From: Paenibacillus sp. W2I17
GTDB taxonomy: Bacteria; Bacillota; Bacilli; Paenibacillales; Paenibacillaceae
Length of the DNA: 64,000 nt
Assembly (NCBI RefSeq): GCF_030815985.1
Contig: NZ_JAUSXM010000001.1
Coordinates: forward strand, 3,596,001-3,660,000
Reading direction: 5' to 3'
Notes under the pieces: model-generated
What the model was told of the DNA's origin: nothing
The model's database searches: none
What the model saw: only the letters and a program-made list of their open reading frames with translations
Position numbers and translations under genes: made by a program
In this document: in pieces, positions 42,467-51,175 of the stretch
Numbering within the stretch: the first letter of the stretch is position 1
Layout: every line of letters begins with the position of its first letter

Positions 42467-42772
42467 CAAAAAACCTTCCCTTCTGCTAGACGAACAACTT
42501 CGTTGTCTACTTCTCTCCCCTATCTATCAAGTATCAAAATTACATATTCCAGAAAGAATTTTCCACATGAAATAAAACGTAAATCATTACAATAATCCCT
42601 ATTAATCAAGCGTAATCAGACAGAATATAAATATAAAAAGATGTTTCATCCCTTCACACTTTTAATATAGCGCTTTCAAATAAAGACCGAAATATCAAAA
42701 CAGTACATATTGACTGTCATAAATTCAGATGTTAAGGTTACTTCAAACTTTAGCCGAATGGAGGCAGTGAGC
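42467..42772. promoter_or_regulatory. Divergent control region with cre box
   Basis: The 306-nt region between the divergent glycosidase and AraC genes is AT-rich. On the minus strand TTGAAAGCGCTATAT (42679-42665) fits the cre consensus WTGNAANCGNWNNCW at 14 of 15 positions, so CcpA control is likely. AraC half-sites could not be identified by eye. Confidence 0.65.
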
Positions 42773-43774
42773 ATGAATCACGACCAATTGGATGCACAGC
42801 TTCGTAAGCTTACGGACAGGGATCTGCATTATCAGGCTCATCCTTCTGCACGCTCTGCTACGTACGATTCATTGAAGAGAGTATTCCATGAAGGACAGGA
42901 AGTTTACGTTTTTGCGGACATGATTGGAGAGAAAGACAATATCACCATTTCCAAGCACACGCGGTTTGCCGAGGTACCCTTTCATATTCACACTTTTATT
43001 GAACTCAGCTTCGTGTATTCCGGTCAGTGCACCCAGATTATCAACGGAAAACAGGTCACGTTACAGCAAGGACAGATCTGTATTGTGGATACAGGTGTGC
43101 CCCATGCCATACTGCCCACATCGGAAGAAGATATAATCATTAATATTCTGATTCGTCAGAGTTACTTTTCCTCTTCGTTCCTGAGCAAACTCGCCAACAA
43201 CGGCATTCTGTCTCACTTTCTGGCGAATGCCATCTCGGATCGTCAGAATCATAACCGATACATTATTTTTCACTCTGAGAACAACACCAACATTCCCACC
43301 CTGATGAAACAACTACTCTGTGAATATTATGATCCGTCACTCGGGTCATCCGAGATGATGGATTCCTATATGTTGCTGATCTTCTACGAACTGCTACGTG
43401 TATTCCAGTACGATACGAATCGTCCTCGTACACTGACGCAGAACAAAGTGACGATCATCGAAATTTTGAAATATATCGAGAATCATTATATGGACTGCAC
43501 CCTCACATCCACCGCGGATCATTTCAATTTTAATGCCAACTACTTGTCCACTTTGATCAAAAAAACAACTGGTCAGACCTTCAAGAATCTGGTTCAGAGT
43601 GAAAAACTCAACTACTGCTCGTTCCTGCTCGCCAATACCGATCGCCCAATCTATGATATTGCTAGCAATACGGGACATAGCAACCTAAGCTTCTTTTACA
43701 GAAAATTTCAGGATCATTTCGGCATTACGCCGCAGCAATATCGGGAGCAATACACAACCCTGCAGCAAGAATGA
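42773..43774 (+). CDS. AraC family transcriptional regulator with cupin sensor domain
   Basis: Predicted 333-aa regulator of the divergent glycosidase-PTS operon. The N-terminal cupin-type sugar-sensing domain is visible around residues 60-130 (FAEVPFHIHTFIELSFVYSG, GKQVTLQQGQICIVDTGVPH). Two HTH motifs of the AraC type form the last 100 residues (CTLTSTADHFNFNANYLSTL, then YDIASNTGHSNLSFFYRKFQ and FGITPQQYRE). The start is the ATG at 42773 with GGAGG 8 nt upstream; the longer frame from 42710 lacks one. AraC members with cupin domains are usually activators that respond to the sugar. Confidence 0.93.
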   Translation: MNHDQLDAQLRKLTDRDLHYQAHPSARSATYDSLKRVFHEGQEVYVFADMIGEKDNITISKHTRFAEVPFHIHTFIELSFVYSGQCTQIINGKQVTLQQGQICIVDTGVPHAILPTSEEDIIINILIRQSYFSSSFLSKLANNGILSHFLANAISDRQNHNRYIIFHSENNTNIPTLMKQLLCEYYDPSLGSSEMMDSYMLLIFYELLRVFQYDTNRPRTLTQNKVTIIEILKYIENHYMDCTLTSTADHFNFNANYLSTLIKKTTGQTFKNLVQSEKLNYCSFLLANTDRPIYDIASNTGHSNLSFFYRKFQDHFGITPQQYREQYTTLQQE

Positions 43775-43919
43775 ACCTGGTTACCATGGCATAACATGGG
43801 TGCATCGTTGCTGGGATATCGAATATACCAGGTTCATCTCAGCCAGCCTTTCCTTATTCTGGTGCAACTTTCTTCCTAGTCGTTCGTCTAACTACTGATT
43901 AAATCAAAAGGAGATGACT

Positions 43920-44522
43920 ATGCGAATAACTTGCAGCCCCGGTTTTCCTGGAAGCATGATTGGATCGATTGATCTTCAGCCATCGAAGTATTACAGCGAA
44001 CCATCCATGAACAGCAAGATCACAGATCATGTTGATCCTGAACTCGTTACCATTCCCTATGTGGAAGATCCGGAATTTGGATCACACTTTGACGCCATGA
44101 AGGTCATGAACGGAACTTATAAAGATGAAATGCATGTGAGCTATGATGTCGAGTTTACGATTGATGTAGATAAAAAAGGTTATATTACGCAATTTGAACA
44201 TACGTTCCAGCTGGAACGTTATCTGGATCTGGTGCGAACGCAGTCCTATAAAGTGATCAAGACAAACTGGCGTGGACAAACATTTCACGTGATGACGTAC
44301 AGTTACCTGGAGGAAGTCATTCATCCGAAAAATGTTCTTTTTAAATGTAACCTCGCAGAAGACGTTTTTTTGGTAGCTGAACTTGTCCCCAATCGCTCAG
44401 ATGAAAGTGCAACTGAGCACGGTATCAGGGATCTGCATTTCCGTGCATTAATCTCGGCACGTGATGATCTATACCCATTAGATTATATGTGTGAGCCTGA
44501 TTTCGACCTGAGTCTCGACTAA
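43920..44522 (+). CDS. Hypothetical protein
   Basis: A 200-aa soluble protein that I do not recognise. It has no signal peptide or membrane segment. The middle is rich in beta-strand-like segments (MHVSYDVEFTIDVDKKGYIT, FHVMTYSYLEEVIHPKNVLF) and the C-terminus is acidic (DYMCEPDFDLSLD). The ATG at 43920 follows AAAGGAG by 7 nt, while the ATG at 43914 touches the ribosome site. It follows the AraC gene by 145 nt, with an imperfect hairpin (GAACCTGGT/ACCAGGTTC) between, so it is probably independent. A terminator follows. Confidence 0.72.
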   Translation: MRITCSPGFPGSMIGSIDLQPSKYYSEPSMNSKITDHVDPELVTIPYVEDPEFGSHFDAMKVMNGTYKDEMHVSYDVEFTIDVDKKGYITQFEHTFQLERYLDLVRTQSYKVIKTNWRGQTFHVMTYSYLEEVIHPKNVLFKCNLAEDVFLVAELVPNRSDESATEHGIRDLHFRALISARDDLYPLDYMCEPDFDLSLD

Positions 44523-44541
44523 AAAGTAGATACATATGTAG

Positions 44542-44590
44542 AAAGAGCATAAGCTGTCCCGAATAAGCGGGGTGGCCTATGCTCTTTTTT
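44542..44590 (+). terminator. Terminator of the hypothetical gene at 43920
   Basis: AAAGAGCATAAGC and GCCTATGCTCTTT pair (one mismatch) and end in a T-run, 20 nt beyond the stop codon. Confidence 0.85.
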
Positions 44591-44760
44591 CAACAAATGA
44601 ACCACCAATTCCACTCATTCAGACCCCCTCCTTCACACGCTCGGCCTTATGCTCCCCATGCCTTGCTCTAAGCAAAACTAGCTGTAATGTCGATGAATAT
44701 ACCATAATGCTGAACATGCATATGTTCTTCGTACGTTCAGATATGAGAGGGGATGGAAAC

Positions 44761-47001
44761 ATGGTTTACCGGAAAAATAAAATGCATTCACTGTTCACTC
44801 TGCCCTTGGCAGGGTTGCTGTTTCTGTTATGGGGTGCTCAAGCGGCACATGCGGAACAGATCGACAGTTTGTTACCTGAGCGAAGTCAGCAGGAGATTGT
44901 TCAAAAGTGGAATCAGTGGATGAATGGCAATGATACCTCTCCCCTGTATACAAAGACACCTTCGACAAGTGCTCCTTACTCTGCTGGTGTGGTAAGTGAC
45001 GCCTATCTGGATCAAGGGCTGAACGCAGCCAACTTTTATCGTTTTATCACGGGGCTACAGGGCGATCTTGTGCTTGACCCGACATTGAATCGTCAAGCCC
45101 AGCATGGGGCTGTTGTGGTCTCCACGGGTGGATACCTGTCCCATTATCCAGAGCAGCCAGGAGATATGCCAAAGGATTTCTTTGACATCGGTTCAAAGTC
45201 TGCCAGCAGCTCCAATCTGTACGTTACCAGCAGTGCCAAGAATAACGTCCTGACAAAAAGCATTCAGGCCTACATGAATGATTCGGATGCCTCCAATATT
45301 GATCGATTGGGTCATCGGCGCTGGATTTTGAGTCCACAACTGCAACGAATCGGATTTGGACTCGCCACTCGTAGTGAAGCAGGCAAGACATATGATCAGT
45401 ACTATAGTGCCATGCAGGTATTTGATAAAAGCAGAACGGGGGGAACTTCGTTCAACTACAGCCTGTTCCCGAATCAGGGAGCTTTTCCAATCGAAGCCTT
45501 TGGCAGTACACAGGCCTGGTCTGTTCAACTGAATACAGATGTATTCGCGAAGCCATCACTGTCTGAGGTACAGGTCGAGATGACTCGGACTTCCGATCAA
45601 CGTACATGGACCTTTAATGGCAAGAATCAGAACAGTGGCTTTCCAACCGGTTATTACAACGTGGACCCTGCGGATAAACAATGGTTTAATCAAGCCTATT
45701 TCAATGTAGAGACAGGTGGATATGGATATGGCTACGCCATTATCTTCCGTCCCGACGATGTGCAATTGTTAAAGAACGGCGATACGTTCAACATTCGAAT
45801 TACAGGTCTGCAAAAGAAAAACGGTACAGCAGCGGAAATCTCATACTCCACGCGTTTCTTCCATGTTGACGGTGTTCAAGATACAACACTTACCCGTATA
45901 ACGCCAGGACAACAGGACCTGAACGTTCGAGCAGGAGAACAGATTGATCTGCCTTCGATCACTGCCGTGAATGATAACGGAACATCCTATGTTCCACAGT
46001 CTAACGTCTCCTTCACCACGACGTCAGATCGCATCGCCATCAAGGATGGAAAAATCATTGGACTTCAGACCGGTAAAGCTGAAATTCGGATTCGTTTTGA
46101 AGGGAAAGAAGCGTTTGTCTCTGTTACGGTCACGGGAATTCCCCAATTAACTGATGTCCGCACACATTGGGCAAAAGATGCCATTCAATGGGCCGTTCAA
46201 CAGGAGATGGTCAGTGGATACGAGGATGGAACGTTCAAACCCAACAATCAGGTGAGTGAAGCCGAATTCCTCTCTATGGTGTTTAAGCTGTATGCGAATT
46301 CCCATGTCATTCAGAGCATCGATGCTGCAGAGGGACAGGCTATCAAAGGAGACATCTGGAGTGATCGTTATTATACCTATGCTTCCGCGTTGAATCTGAA
46401 ACTGGATGCCAGCAAACAGAATCCGAAGCTGCGCAATCATGCCTTGAACCGAACAGAAGTAGCCGTAATCGTGGCGGGGCTTGGCGGTAAAAATTATACC
46501 CAGGATGAAGATGCCATCCGGTATCTGCTGAACATGGGATACTCTTCAGGCAAAACCGCAGCTACGGTGCAAGGTTATGCGGGACAAGAATCCTTGACCC
46601 GGGCAGAGGCCGTTGTTTTTCTCCAGAACCTGAAGGAAAAAGGCTTCGAACTATGGAGCAGACCGAAGAATGCCACTGAAGCTACCGAGAATGAAAAGAA
46701 CGGCGGACTACCGGATCAGACCATGAAAGCAGTATATTCTGCCGATCACACGCTGGTCCTTCAAGGTACATTCCCGGCGTATGCCAACCAGACGATGCCA
46801 ATTAAAATCCATGGTCCTTCGCCTGCTGCAGAGCATATCCAAACCCAGCAGGTTACAACAGATGCCTATGGCAATTTCAAATTAACGGTAAGTAACCTTG
46901 ATGCGAAGGAACTTAACCTCTATGTGGACGTACGCGAAGATTATTCCTACTGGATCAGTGTAGAAGCGGGGCGTACTGCGATAAGTGATTATACCGAGTA
47001 A
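44761..47001 (+). CDS. CAP domain surface protein with SLH repeats
   Basis: Predicted exported wall protein of 746 aa. The ATG at 44761 has GAGGGGATGG upstream; the frame from 44572 is antisense to nothing useful and has no site. Signal peptide: HSLFTLPLAGLLFLLWGAQA-AHA. A CAP/SCP domain (about 60-210) includes the conserved His and Glu type positions in LNRQAQHGAVVV, LSHYPEQPGDM and LGHRRWILSPQ. A BIG2-like Ig domain follows (about 385-455; IRIRFEGKEAFVSVTVTGIP), then two or three SLH repeats (VSGYEDGTFKPNNQVSEAEF), the last partly degenerate. A C-terminal Ig-like tail follows. CAP proteins may bind lipids or act on cell-wall material; role unknown. Monocistronic. Confidence 0.85.
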   Translation: MVYRKNKMHSLFTLPLAGLLFLLWGAQAAHAEQIDSLLPERSQQEIVQKWNQWMNGNDTSPLYTKTPSTSAPYSAGVVSDAYLDQGLNAANFYRFITGLQGDLVLDPTLNRQAQHGAVVVSTGGYLSHYPEQPGDMPKDFFDIGSKSASSSNLYVTSSAKNNVLTKSIQAYMNDSDASNIDRLGHRRWILSPQLQRIGFGLATRSEAGKTYDQYYSAMQVFDKSRTGGTSFNYSLFPNQGAFPIEAFGSTQAWSVQLNTDVFAKPSLSEVQVEMTRTSDQRTWTFNGKNQNSGFPTGYYNVDPADKQWFNQAYFNVETGGYGYGYAIIFRPDDVQLLKNGDTFNIRITGLQKKNGTAAEISYSTRFFHVDGVQDTTLTRITPGQQDLNVRAGEQIDLPSITAVNDNGTSYVPQSNVSFTTTSDRIAIKDGKIIGLQTGKAEIRIRFEGKEAFVSVTVTGIPQLTDVRTHWAKDAIQWAVQQEMVSGYEDGTFKPNNQVSEAEFLSMVFKLYANSHVIQSIDAAEGQAIKGDIWSDRYYTYASALNLKLDASKQNPKLRNHALNRTEVAVIVAGLGGKNYTQDEDAIRYLLNMGYSSGKTAATVQGYAGQESLTRAEAVVFLQNLKEKGFELWSRPKNATEATENEKNGGLPDQTMKAVYSADHTLVLQGTFPAYANQTMPIKIHGPSPAAEHIQTQQVTTDAYGNFKLTVSNLDAKELNLYVDVREDYSYWISVEAGRTAISDYTE

Positions 47002-47006
47002 CATGT

Positions 47007-47056
47007 AAAAACCAGCTTAGGAATTCTACATTGAATTCCCAGCTGGTTTGTTTTTT
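47007..47056. terminator. Terminator of the CAP-SLH gene
   Basis: AAACCAGCTTAGGAATTC pairs with GAATTCCCAGCTGGTTT (two mismatches) and is followed by TGTTTTTT. Confidence 0.85.
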
Positions 47057-47131
47057 CTCGAAATATATTATTTCTCGTGTGAACATGACATGTTTTTATT
47101 GAATTGGAGAAGCGTCGGTCTGCACTAGAAA

Positions 47132-48118
47132 TTAAATCGGATGACCGAATTGCTCTGCCTTTTCTGTCATTATCCTCGTTAACCTCGCTCTTAGTCCGCT
47201 CATCCACTCCGGCTCATGTGACCACTGCTCTGCAACAGATCGAAGCATACGCACATAACCGTACAAGTTGGCAAAACGGCGACAAGCGGGGAACATACTC
47301 TCCAGATCATAACGTTCTCCTGCCTTGGACCAGTACCCGTTCAGGAACAATTGTTTCTTCTGCTCCCATTGTTCAGGCTCGATCTCCTCACGTAAACTAT
47401 CCAGACTCTGTTCCACGTCCATTGCGTACCAGTGATACATCGAGTCATCAAAATCAATGGCATAACAAGACTGGCTATCTTCGTCATAGAAGACATTATC
47501 CAATTCAAAATCGTAGTGGATGAGTCCGAAATTTTGCTTGTTCATCGGCCAAGCCGCAAAATATGTTCGGAGAAAATCCACCTCACTGAGAGCAGCCGTC
47601 TCGGCAGGAAAAACCTTCAGGATCTCCTGCATCCAATTCAAAACATCTGTATAGGTCCAGCGTTTCTCCTTCTGCTCAGGCATGAATGTACGTGATAGAT
47701 GATGCAGCTCACCCAACGCCTGACCATAGCTGTACAGGATGGAGTCATTCAAATCAATACTTCCTAACTGTGATCCGGGTACTCGCTTGAATATAGAAGC
47801 ATAGTACGTTCCCCATGGGGTGTGAGCCTCAACGAGTTCTGTCCCTGAATGAGAAGGTACAGCCTGCATGGCTCCATACTGATTCGTTCGAAGATAACGG
47901 AGGAAATCCAATTCCGCGCTGAGGTTGACTTGATTTTTTTCCTCTACCGGGGCAAAACGAAGCAATCTCACTTCCCCCTGATCTCTGAACGGATACACGG
48001 CATTGGAGGATATACGATAATACTGAAACATGTCCAGCGACTCAGGATCATAACTCCAATTCTTTAGAATCATCTCGGCAAGATCATTATTTTGAAATAA
48101 ATATTTTAATTTTAACAT
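47132..48118 (-). CDS. Aminoglycoside phosphotransferase (APH)-type kinase
   Basis: Soluble kinase-fold protein of 328 aa. The catalytic loop FGLIHYDFELDNVFY carries the HxDxxxxN pattern (residue about 205), and the metal-binding DFD motif follows in SCYAIDFDDSMYH. The N-lobe NAVYPFRDQGEVRLLRFAPV replaces the usual glycine-rich loop. The ATG at 48118 is 8 nt after AAGGAG; the ATG at 48124 is too close. Members phosphorylate aminoglycosides, homoserine, choline or other small molecules; no resistance gene context or substrate clue is visible. Transcribed alone. Confidence 0.85.
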   Translation of the reverse strand: MLKLKYLFQNNDLAEMILKNWSYDPESLDMFQYYRISSNAVYPFRDQGEVRLLRFAPVEEKNQVNLSAELDFLRYLRTNQYGAMQAVPSHSGTELVEAHTPWGTYYASIFKRVPGSQLGSIDLNDSILYSYGQALGELHHLSRTFMPEQKEKRWTYTDVLNWMQEILKVFPAETAALSEVDFLRTYFAAWPMNKQNFGLIHYDFELDNVFYDEDSQSCYAIDFDDSMYHWYAMDVEQSLDSLREEIEPEQWEQKKQLFLNGYWSKAGERYDLESMFPACRRFANLYGYVRMLRSVAEQWSHEPEWMSGLRARLTRIMTEKAEQFGHPI

Positions 48119-48186
48119 GGGCATTTCTCCTTTTTGATCGTTTCATGTGCATTGCTTACAGCCATCGAACACCTATTTTTGCGCGC

Positions 48187-48217
48187 AAAAAGCCGCAGGC
48201 TATGCCTGCGGCTTTTA
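48187..48217. terminator. Bidirectional terminator upstream of the APH gene
   Basis: AAAAAGCCGCAGGC and GCCTGCGGCTTTT form a near-perfect hairpin. On the minus strand it would end transcripts from the lipoprotein gene at 48514, about 300 nt away, before they enter the APH gene. Confidence 0.75.
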
Positions 48218-48311
48218 AAAATTCTGAGTGTATGAGAAATTTGCACAAGCAAATAAACCTCGCACACGCCAGAAAAAATGAGCAGTTATATCCCTATATA
48301 TCGGCAGATCT

Positions 48312-48352
48312 CAGACCGACTGGGAAACTAGATGTTTCCACCCTATGGTCTG
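48312..48352. repeat. Nested hairpin in the intergenic region 48218-48513
   Basis: CAGACC (48312) pairs with GGTCTG (48352), and an inner stem TGGGAAAC / GTTTCCA has a 5-nt loop. The region 48218-48513 otherwise has no coding signal. The hairpin could be a 3' UTR structure or a small RNA element of the lipoprotein transcript. Confidence 0.5.
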
Positions 48353-48513
48353 CCGGAATTATTCAGTTTATGCTTACCTTCATTGTAGTGATAGAACATA
48401 CCATCTTAGACCGTCGTTTCATGACGCTCACTCCCTTCAAAAAACAGCTGTTTCCATAATAACCCATAGACTAAATGTAAGCAATTACAAAATGACGATA
48501 CTCCCATCATTTT

Positions 48514-49062
48514 TTACTGGACAACCATCACCCGTTCGACCGTCTCGGTGTTGTCCTTATACCACACCATCACGATGTCTTCTTTTTGAAGATCAGACAC
48601 TGGAATGGACGAATTCGCACTTGGGCTGGAATTGCCCGAACGCGGCGTGCCCATACCTTCAGTAATAGTGACATCATCACTTATACTCAATTTCATTTCC
48701 ATTCCGGTATCCTTCCATCCCCTACTTGGAGATGAGGTATCCTGCACCTCAAGTAACGCCAGCGTAACTGTGTTTTCATTCACGGAGATGACTCTACCCG
48801 TAATGTCAGCATTCATCATCCCCTGCGTCATGCCAGGACTGTCTGTTCGATCATTCATTCCCGCGGTGCCCCTTCCACCTCTCGGTGTTCCTCCATTCAT
48901 GCCAAGTCCACCACCATTCGGCATGCCCCCACCGTTCATGCCTTGCACAGAACCGGTGTTGGTAATATTCTGGGCGGCTATAACATCACAGGCCGTAAGC
49001 ATCACCGAGCACCCCAGCAAAAGGAGTATTGTAACCGATGTGAAATATTTATTTTTTCGCAT
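48514..49062 (-). CDS. Secreted lipoprotein with Gly/Met/Asn-rich linker
   Basis: A 182-aa lipoprotein: lipobox MLTAC after a hydrophobic signal (SVTILLLLGCSVMLTAC). Residues about 40-85 form a low-complexity linker (MNGGGMPNGGGLGMNGGTPR), and the C-terminal half is a small beta domain (DITGRVISVNENTVTLALLE, VWYKDNTETVERVMVVQ) resembling DUF5666-type domains. AAGGTGAT precedes the ATG. Its start lies 4 nt after the stop of the GT39-like gene, so the two are co-transcribed. Function unknown; probably linked with the membrane enzyme. Confidence 0.8.
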   Translation of the reverse strand: MRKNKYFTSVTILLLLGCSVMLTACDVIAAQNITNTGSVQGMNGGGMPNGGGLGMNGGTPRGGRGTAGMNDRTDSPGMTQGMMNADITGRVISVNENTVTLALLEVQDTSSPSRGWKDTGMEMKLSISDDVTITEGMGTPRSGNSSPSANSSIPVSDLQKEDIVMVWYKDNTETVERVMVVQ

Positions 49063-49066
49063 ATGA

Positions 49067-50650
49067 TCACCTTTTTCTCAGGGAATACTTCTCCAAGGTA
49101 CCTTTACGATGGAATATGAAGTCATACGTATCTTTGAAACCCATATAGGACAGCACAACCAACAACGGATATACAGGGTAGATGTATCTGGACTTAATCT
49201 CCCACAGAATATAAAATCCGATGAATCCGAGAATGACCAGGATTAAGGAGACTTCATCATACCGTTTACGACGAATTCCACCGAACAACCGGATGAAAAT
49301 AAAACAGTACATCATGAAATTCATCACATATACGATCCAGAGCAAACCTGTCCGATAAGCCGAATCCCCTTGCAACAGTTCTGTTATCGCATTGGTATAA
49401 CTGTAGGAGCCTGCGATTCCGCCTCCCCTTCCTCTTCCGGCACCGATGGAACTTTCATTGCCGATTCCGTAGCGGTCCATCTGGTATGTCCCTTCGGTCC
49501 AGGTCCATATGATCTTTTTGTAATACATCTGCACCAAGTCACTCGCACTTGCTTCAGACAGCTTGTTGCCAATCTCTTGTTTGAATAATGCTGCGCTCTC
49601 TGCCTTACTGTAGTTGGCCTGCCTCTGATAGATCTGATAACTCTCCATATTGTCCCAGAAGCCAAAACGCTCCAGATTAATCCCCATATTCAGCCACATA
49701 TAGACCGGTGCAGCATTCTTTCCGACAGGTTCGCTCACAGCACCGGAGAATTGAAGAACCACATTCTGAGTCCAGGTTGGTACATTAAACAACATAGCCA
49801 GCACACCGATGGAAATGATGACTTTCTTCGTTCCGATACTCCGCAAATTCAGCAGGATATATATGATGGCAGCAATTAGCACGATCACGCCAATGCTTCG
49901 GAAGTAATTGCCCAACGCGAGAAAAACGGCGGCAATGACGATTGTTTTCCAAGACTTTTCACGTACAAAACGAATAACAAAGTATAAACAAGATGTCAGA
50001 AAAGCTGTGGCAATCACATCGTTATAGATCAGGTTGTTCAGGAACAAGGAAGGCAGGTACGTGGCTGCAATGATCAACACACCGTAATCACGTTCTGTGG
50101 ATCTGTCATTCACTTGTTTATAAATAAGATAAATCATGAACGTTGTTAACATTGAAAACAAAATATTAAATAGTTTGATGACCAGATAGTTATCCGGGAA
50201 CAGGTACAGCAATGTCTTCAGGTACAATACGATCGAATAGTTAAACGGGAACATGTGCAGATAACCACCCGTTTCAAACGAAGAGTAGTCTTGGTCATAC
50301 AGCATGTTCATGGCGAGTGAAAGAACGGTCTGTGAATCATCGGTAGGCACTCTCGGAAATACAAAAATGATGATGATCTGAATGACCAGAGAACATAACA
50401 GCACAATCGGAATGACAACCTTCGGACTGTATTTGTTCAGCTTCAGACATAGAGCATATAACCCGACACCTGAACCAAGAAGCAAAAGAATGACCGGGAG
50501 AAAAACACTCCACTGCTGCATGCCCAAAATAGGATTGTCCCCATACAAGGCGTAGTTATACTGTGCCCGTACCAACAAGGACGAGGCAATAAATACCGCA
50601 ACAAACACGAGCAAAATGAGATAAAACGACTTATGCAGCACCTTAGACAT
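49067..50650 (-). CDS. GT39-like (GT-C fold) membrane glycosyltransferase
   Basis: Polytopic membrane protein of 527 aa with about ten to twelve hydrophobic segments, beginning FYLILLVFVAVFIASSLLVR. The first external loop contains an acidic pair in FPRVPTDDSQTVLSLAMN, as in GT-C/PMT enzymes that use lipid-linked sugars. The C-terminal tail is cytoplasmic and basic (HRKGTLEKYSLRKR). AAGGAG lies upstream of the ATG. It may glycosylate a surface protein or polymer. The lipoprotein gene follows directly and could be a partner or target. Substrate unknown; family assignment by pattern only. Confidence 0.82.
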   Translation of the reverse strand: MSKVLHKSFYLILLVFVAVFIASSLLVRAQYNYALYGDNPILGMQQWSVFLPVILLLLGSGVGLYALCLKLNKYSPKVVIPIVLLCSLVIQIIIIFVFPRVPTDDSQTVLSLAMNMLYDQDYSSFETGGYLHMFPFNYSIVLYLKTLLYLFPDNYLVIKLFNILFSMLTTFMIYLIYKQVNDRSTERDYGVLIIAATYLPSLFLNNLIYNDVIATAFLTSCLYFVIRFVREKSWKTIVIAAVFLALGNYFRSIGVIVLIAAIIYILLNLRSIGTKKVIISIGVLAMLFNVPTWTQNVVLQFSGAVSEPVGKNAAPVYMWLNMGINLERFGFWDNMESYQIYQRQANYSKAESAALFKQEIGNKLSEASASDLVQMYYKKIIWTWTEGTYQMDRYGIGNESSIGAGRGRGGGIAGSYSYTNAITELLQGDSAYRTGLLWIVYVMNFMMYCFIFIRLFGGIRRKRYDEVSLILVILGFIGFYILWEIKSRYIYPVYPLLVVLSYMGFKDTYDFIFHRKGTLEKYSLRKR

Positions 50651-50765
50651 GCAAAAACTCCTTTTCGATTACAGGATTCCGTGAGTATTATAATGGCTCT
50701 GGCTGAAAAATCGCTGAAAGGGAGTAACGCTTGCGATCGGTGCGGATCAGTATGTGTATACAAAC

Positions 50766-50802
50766 AGAAAAAGACCGTCCCTTCGATAAGGTAACGGTCT
50801 AT
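50766..50802 (-). terminator. Terminator downstream of the truncated XRE gene
   Basis: On the minus strand AGACCGT and ACGGTCT form a stem followed by TTTTTC, 48 nt beyond the XRE fragment stop. The stretch 50651-50765 shows nothing else. Confidence 0.75.
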
Positions 50803-50849
50803 ATGTCCATTTTATTAGAAGTACAGGGCCTTAAGCTAATTGTTGAAGA

Positions 50850-50993
50850 TCACTTCTCGTCCTTGATAAAGTCAATGATATCCTGGATCTCACAATCCAA
50901 AGCCTCACATATTCGATTCAGCGTATCGAACTTCACACCATCGGTTTCTTCATTATATAATTTGGCAATCCCATTTCTATGTAATCCGGTCAT
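50850..50993 (-). pseudogene. N-terminally truncated XRE (Cro/CI-type) regulator
   Basis: A 47-codon open frame translates to MTGLHRNGIAKLYNEETDGV, KFDTLNRICEALDCEIQDII and DFIKDEK. This is the second half of a small XRE helix-turn-helix protein: the recognition helix and the DTLNRICEALDCEIQDII tail are typical. The first 20 or so residues, including helix 1 and helix 2, are missing. The ATG at 50993 has no ribosome site and would be an internal Met. Immediately upstream lies the hairpin at 51001-51037, so the 5' part was lost by a rearrangement. Fragment, most likely non-functional. Confidence 0.75.
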
Positions 50994-51000
50994 ACACACA

Positions 51001-51139
51001 AATAGACCGCCCCCCTCGCAAAAGGATGCGGTCTATTGTTGATCATCTTTCTAAGCGAAGCCCACCGCCCTTAAAAGCGGCTATTGCTCGGAGGAGTCGT
51101 GTTACCAGCACGGCTCTCTTTGCATTTTACGTCTAATCT
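51001..51139 (-). ncRNA. Candidate type I antitoxin RNA (RatA/TxpA-like), remnant locus
   Basis: The sequence from a -10 at 51151-51146 leftwards to the hairpin AATAGACCGC/GCGGTCTATT (51001-51037) resembles the RNA found opposite the 3' end of small holin-like toxin genes in Bacillales and Clostridia. Shared marks: TTGCTCGGAGGAGTCGTGTT then a C-rich linker and CACGGCTCTCTTTGCAT on the plus strand, and a GACCGC/GCGGTC hairpin next to the toxin stop codon. Here the plus-strand frame ending in TAG at 51003 is closed by a stop 7 codons before, so the toxin coding part is gone. Recognition is from memory of that element and should be tested. Confidence 0.45.
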
Positions 51140-51145
51140 GCTCTT

Positions 51146-51175
51146 ATTATACCATACTCAAATCTTCGGCGTCAC
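51146..51175 (-). promoter_or_regulatory. Promoter of the candidate antitoxin RNA
   Basis: On the minus strand GTGACG (51175-51170) and a perfect TATAAT (51151-51146) are 18 nt apart. Transcription would start near 51139 and run through the candidate RNA. Confidence 0.55.

Noticed and set aside
48145..48665. Two overlapping plus-strand ORFs of 104 and 106 aa
   Set aside because: They span a terminator hairpin and intergenic sequence, run into the antisense of the lipoprotein gene, and lack ribosome sites.
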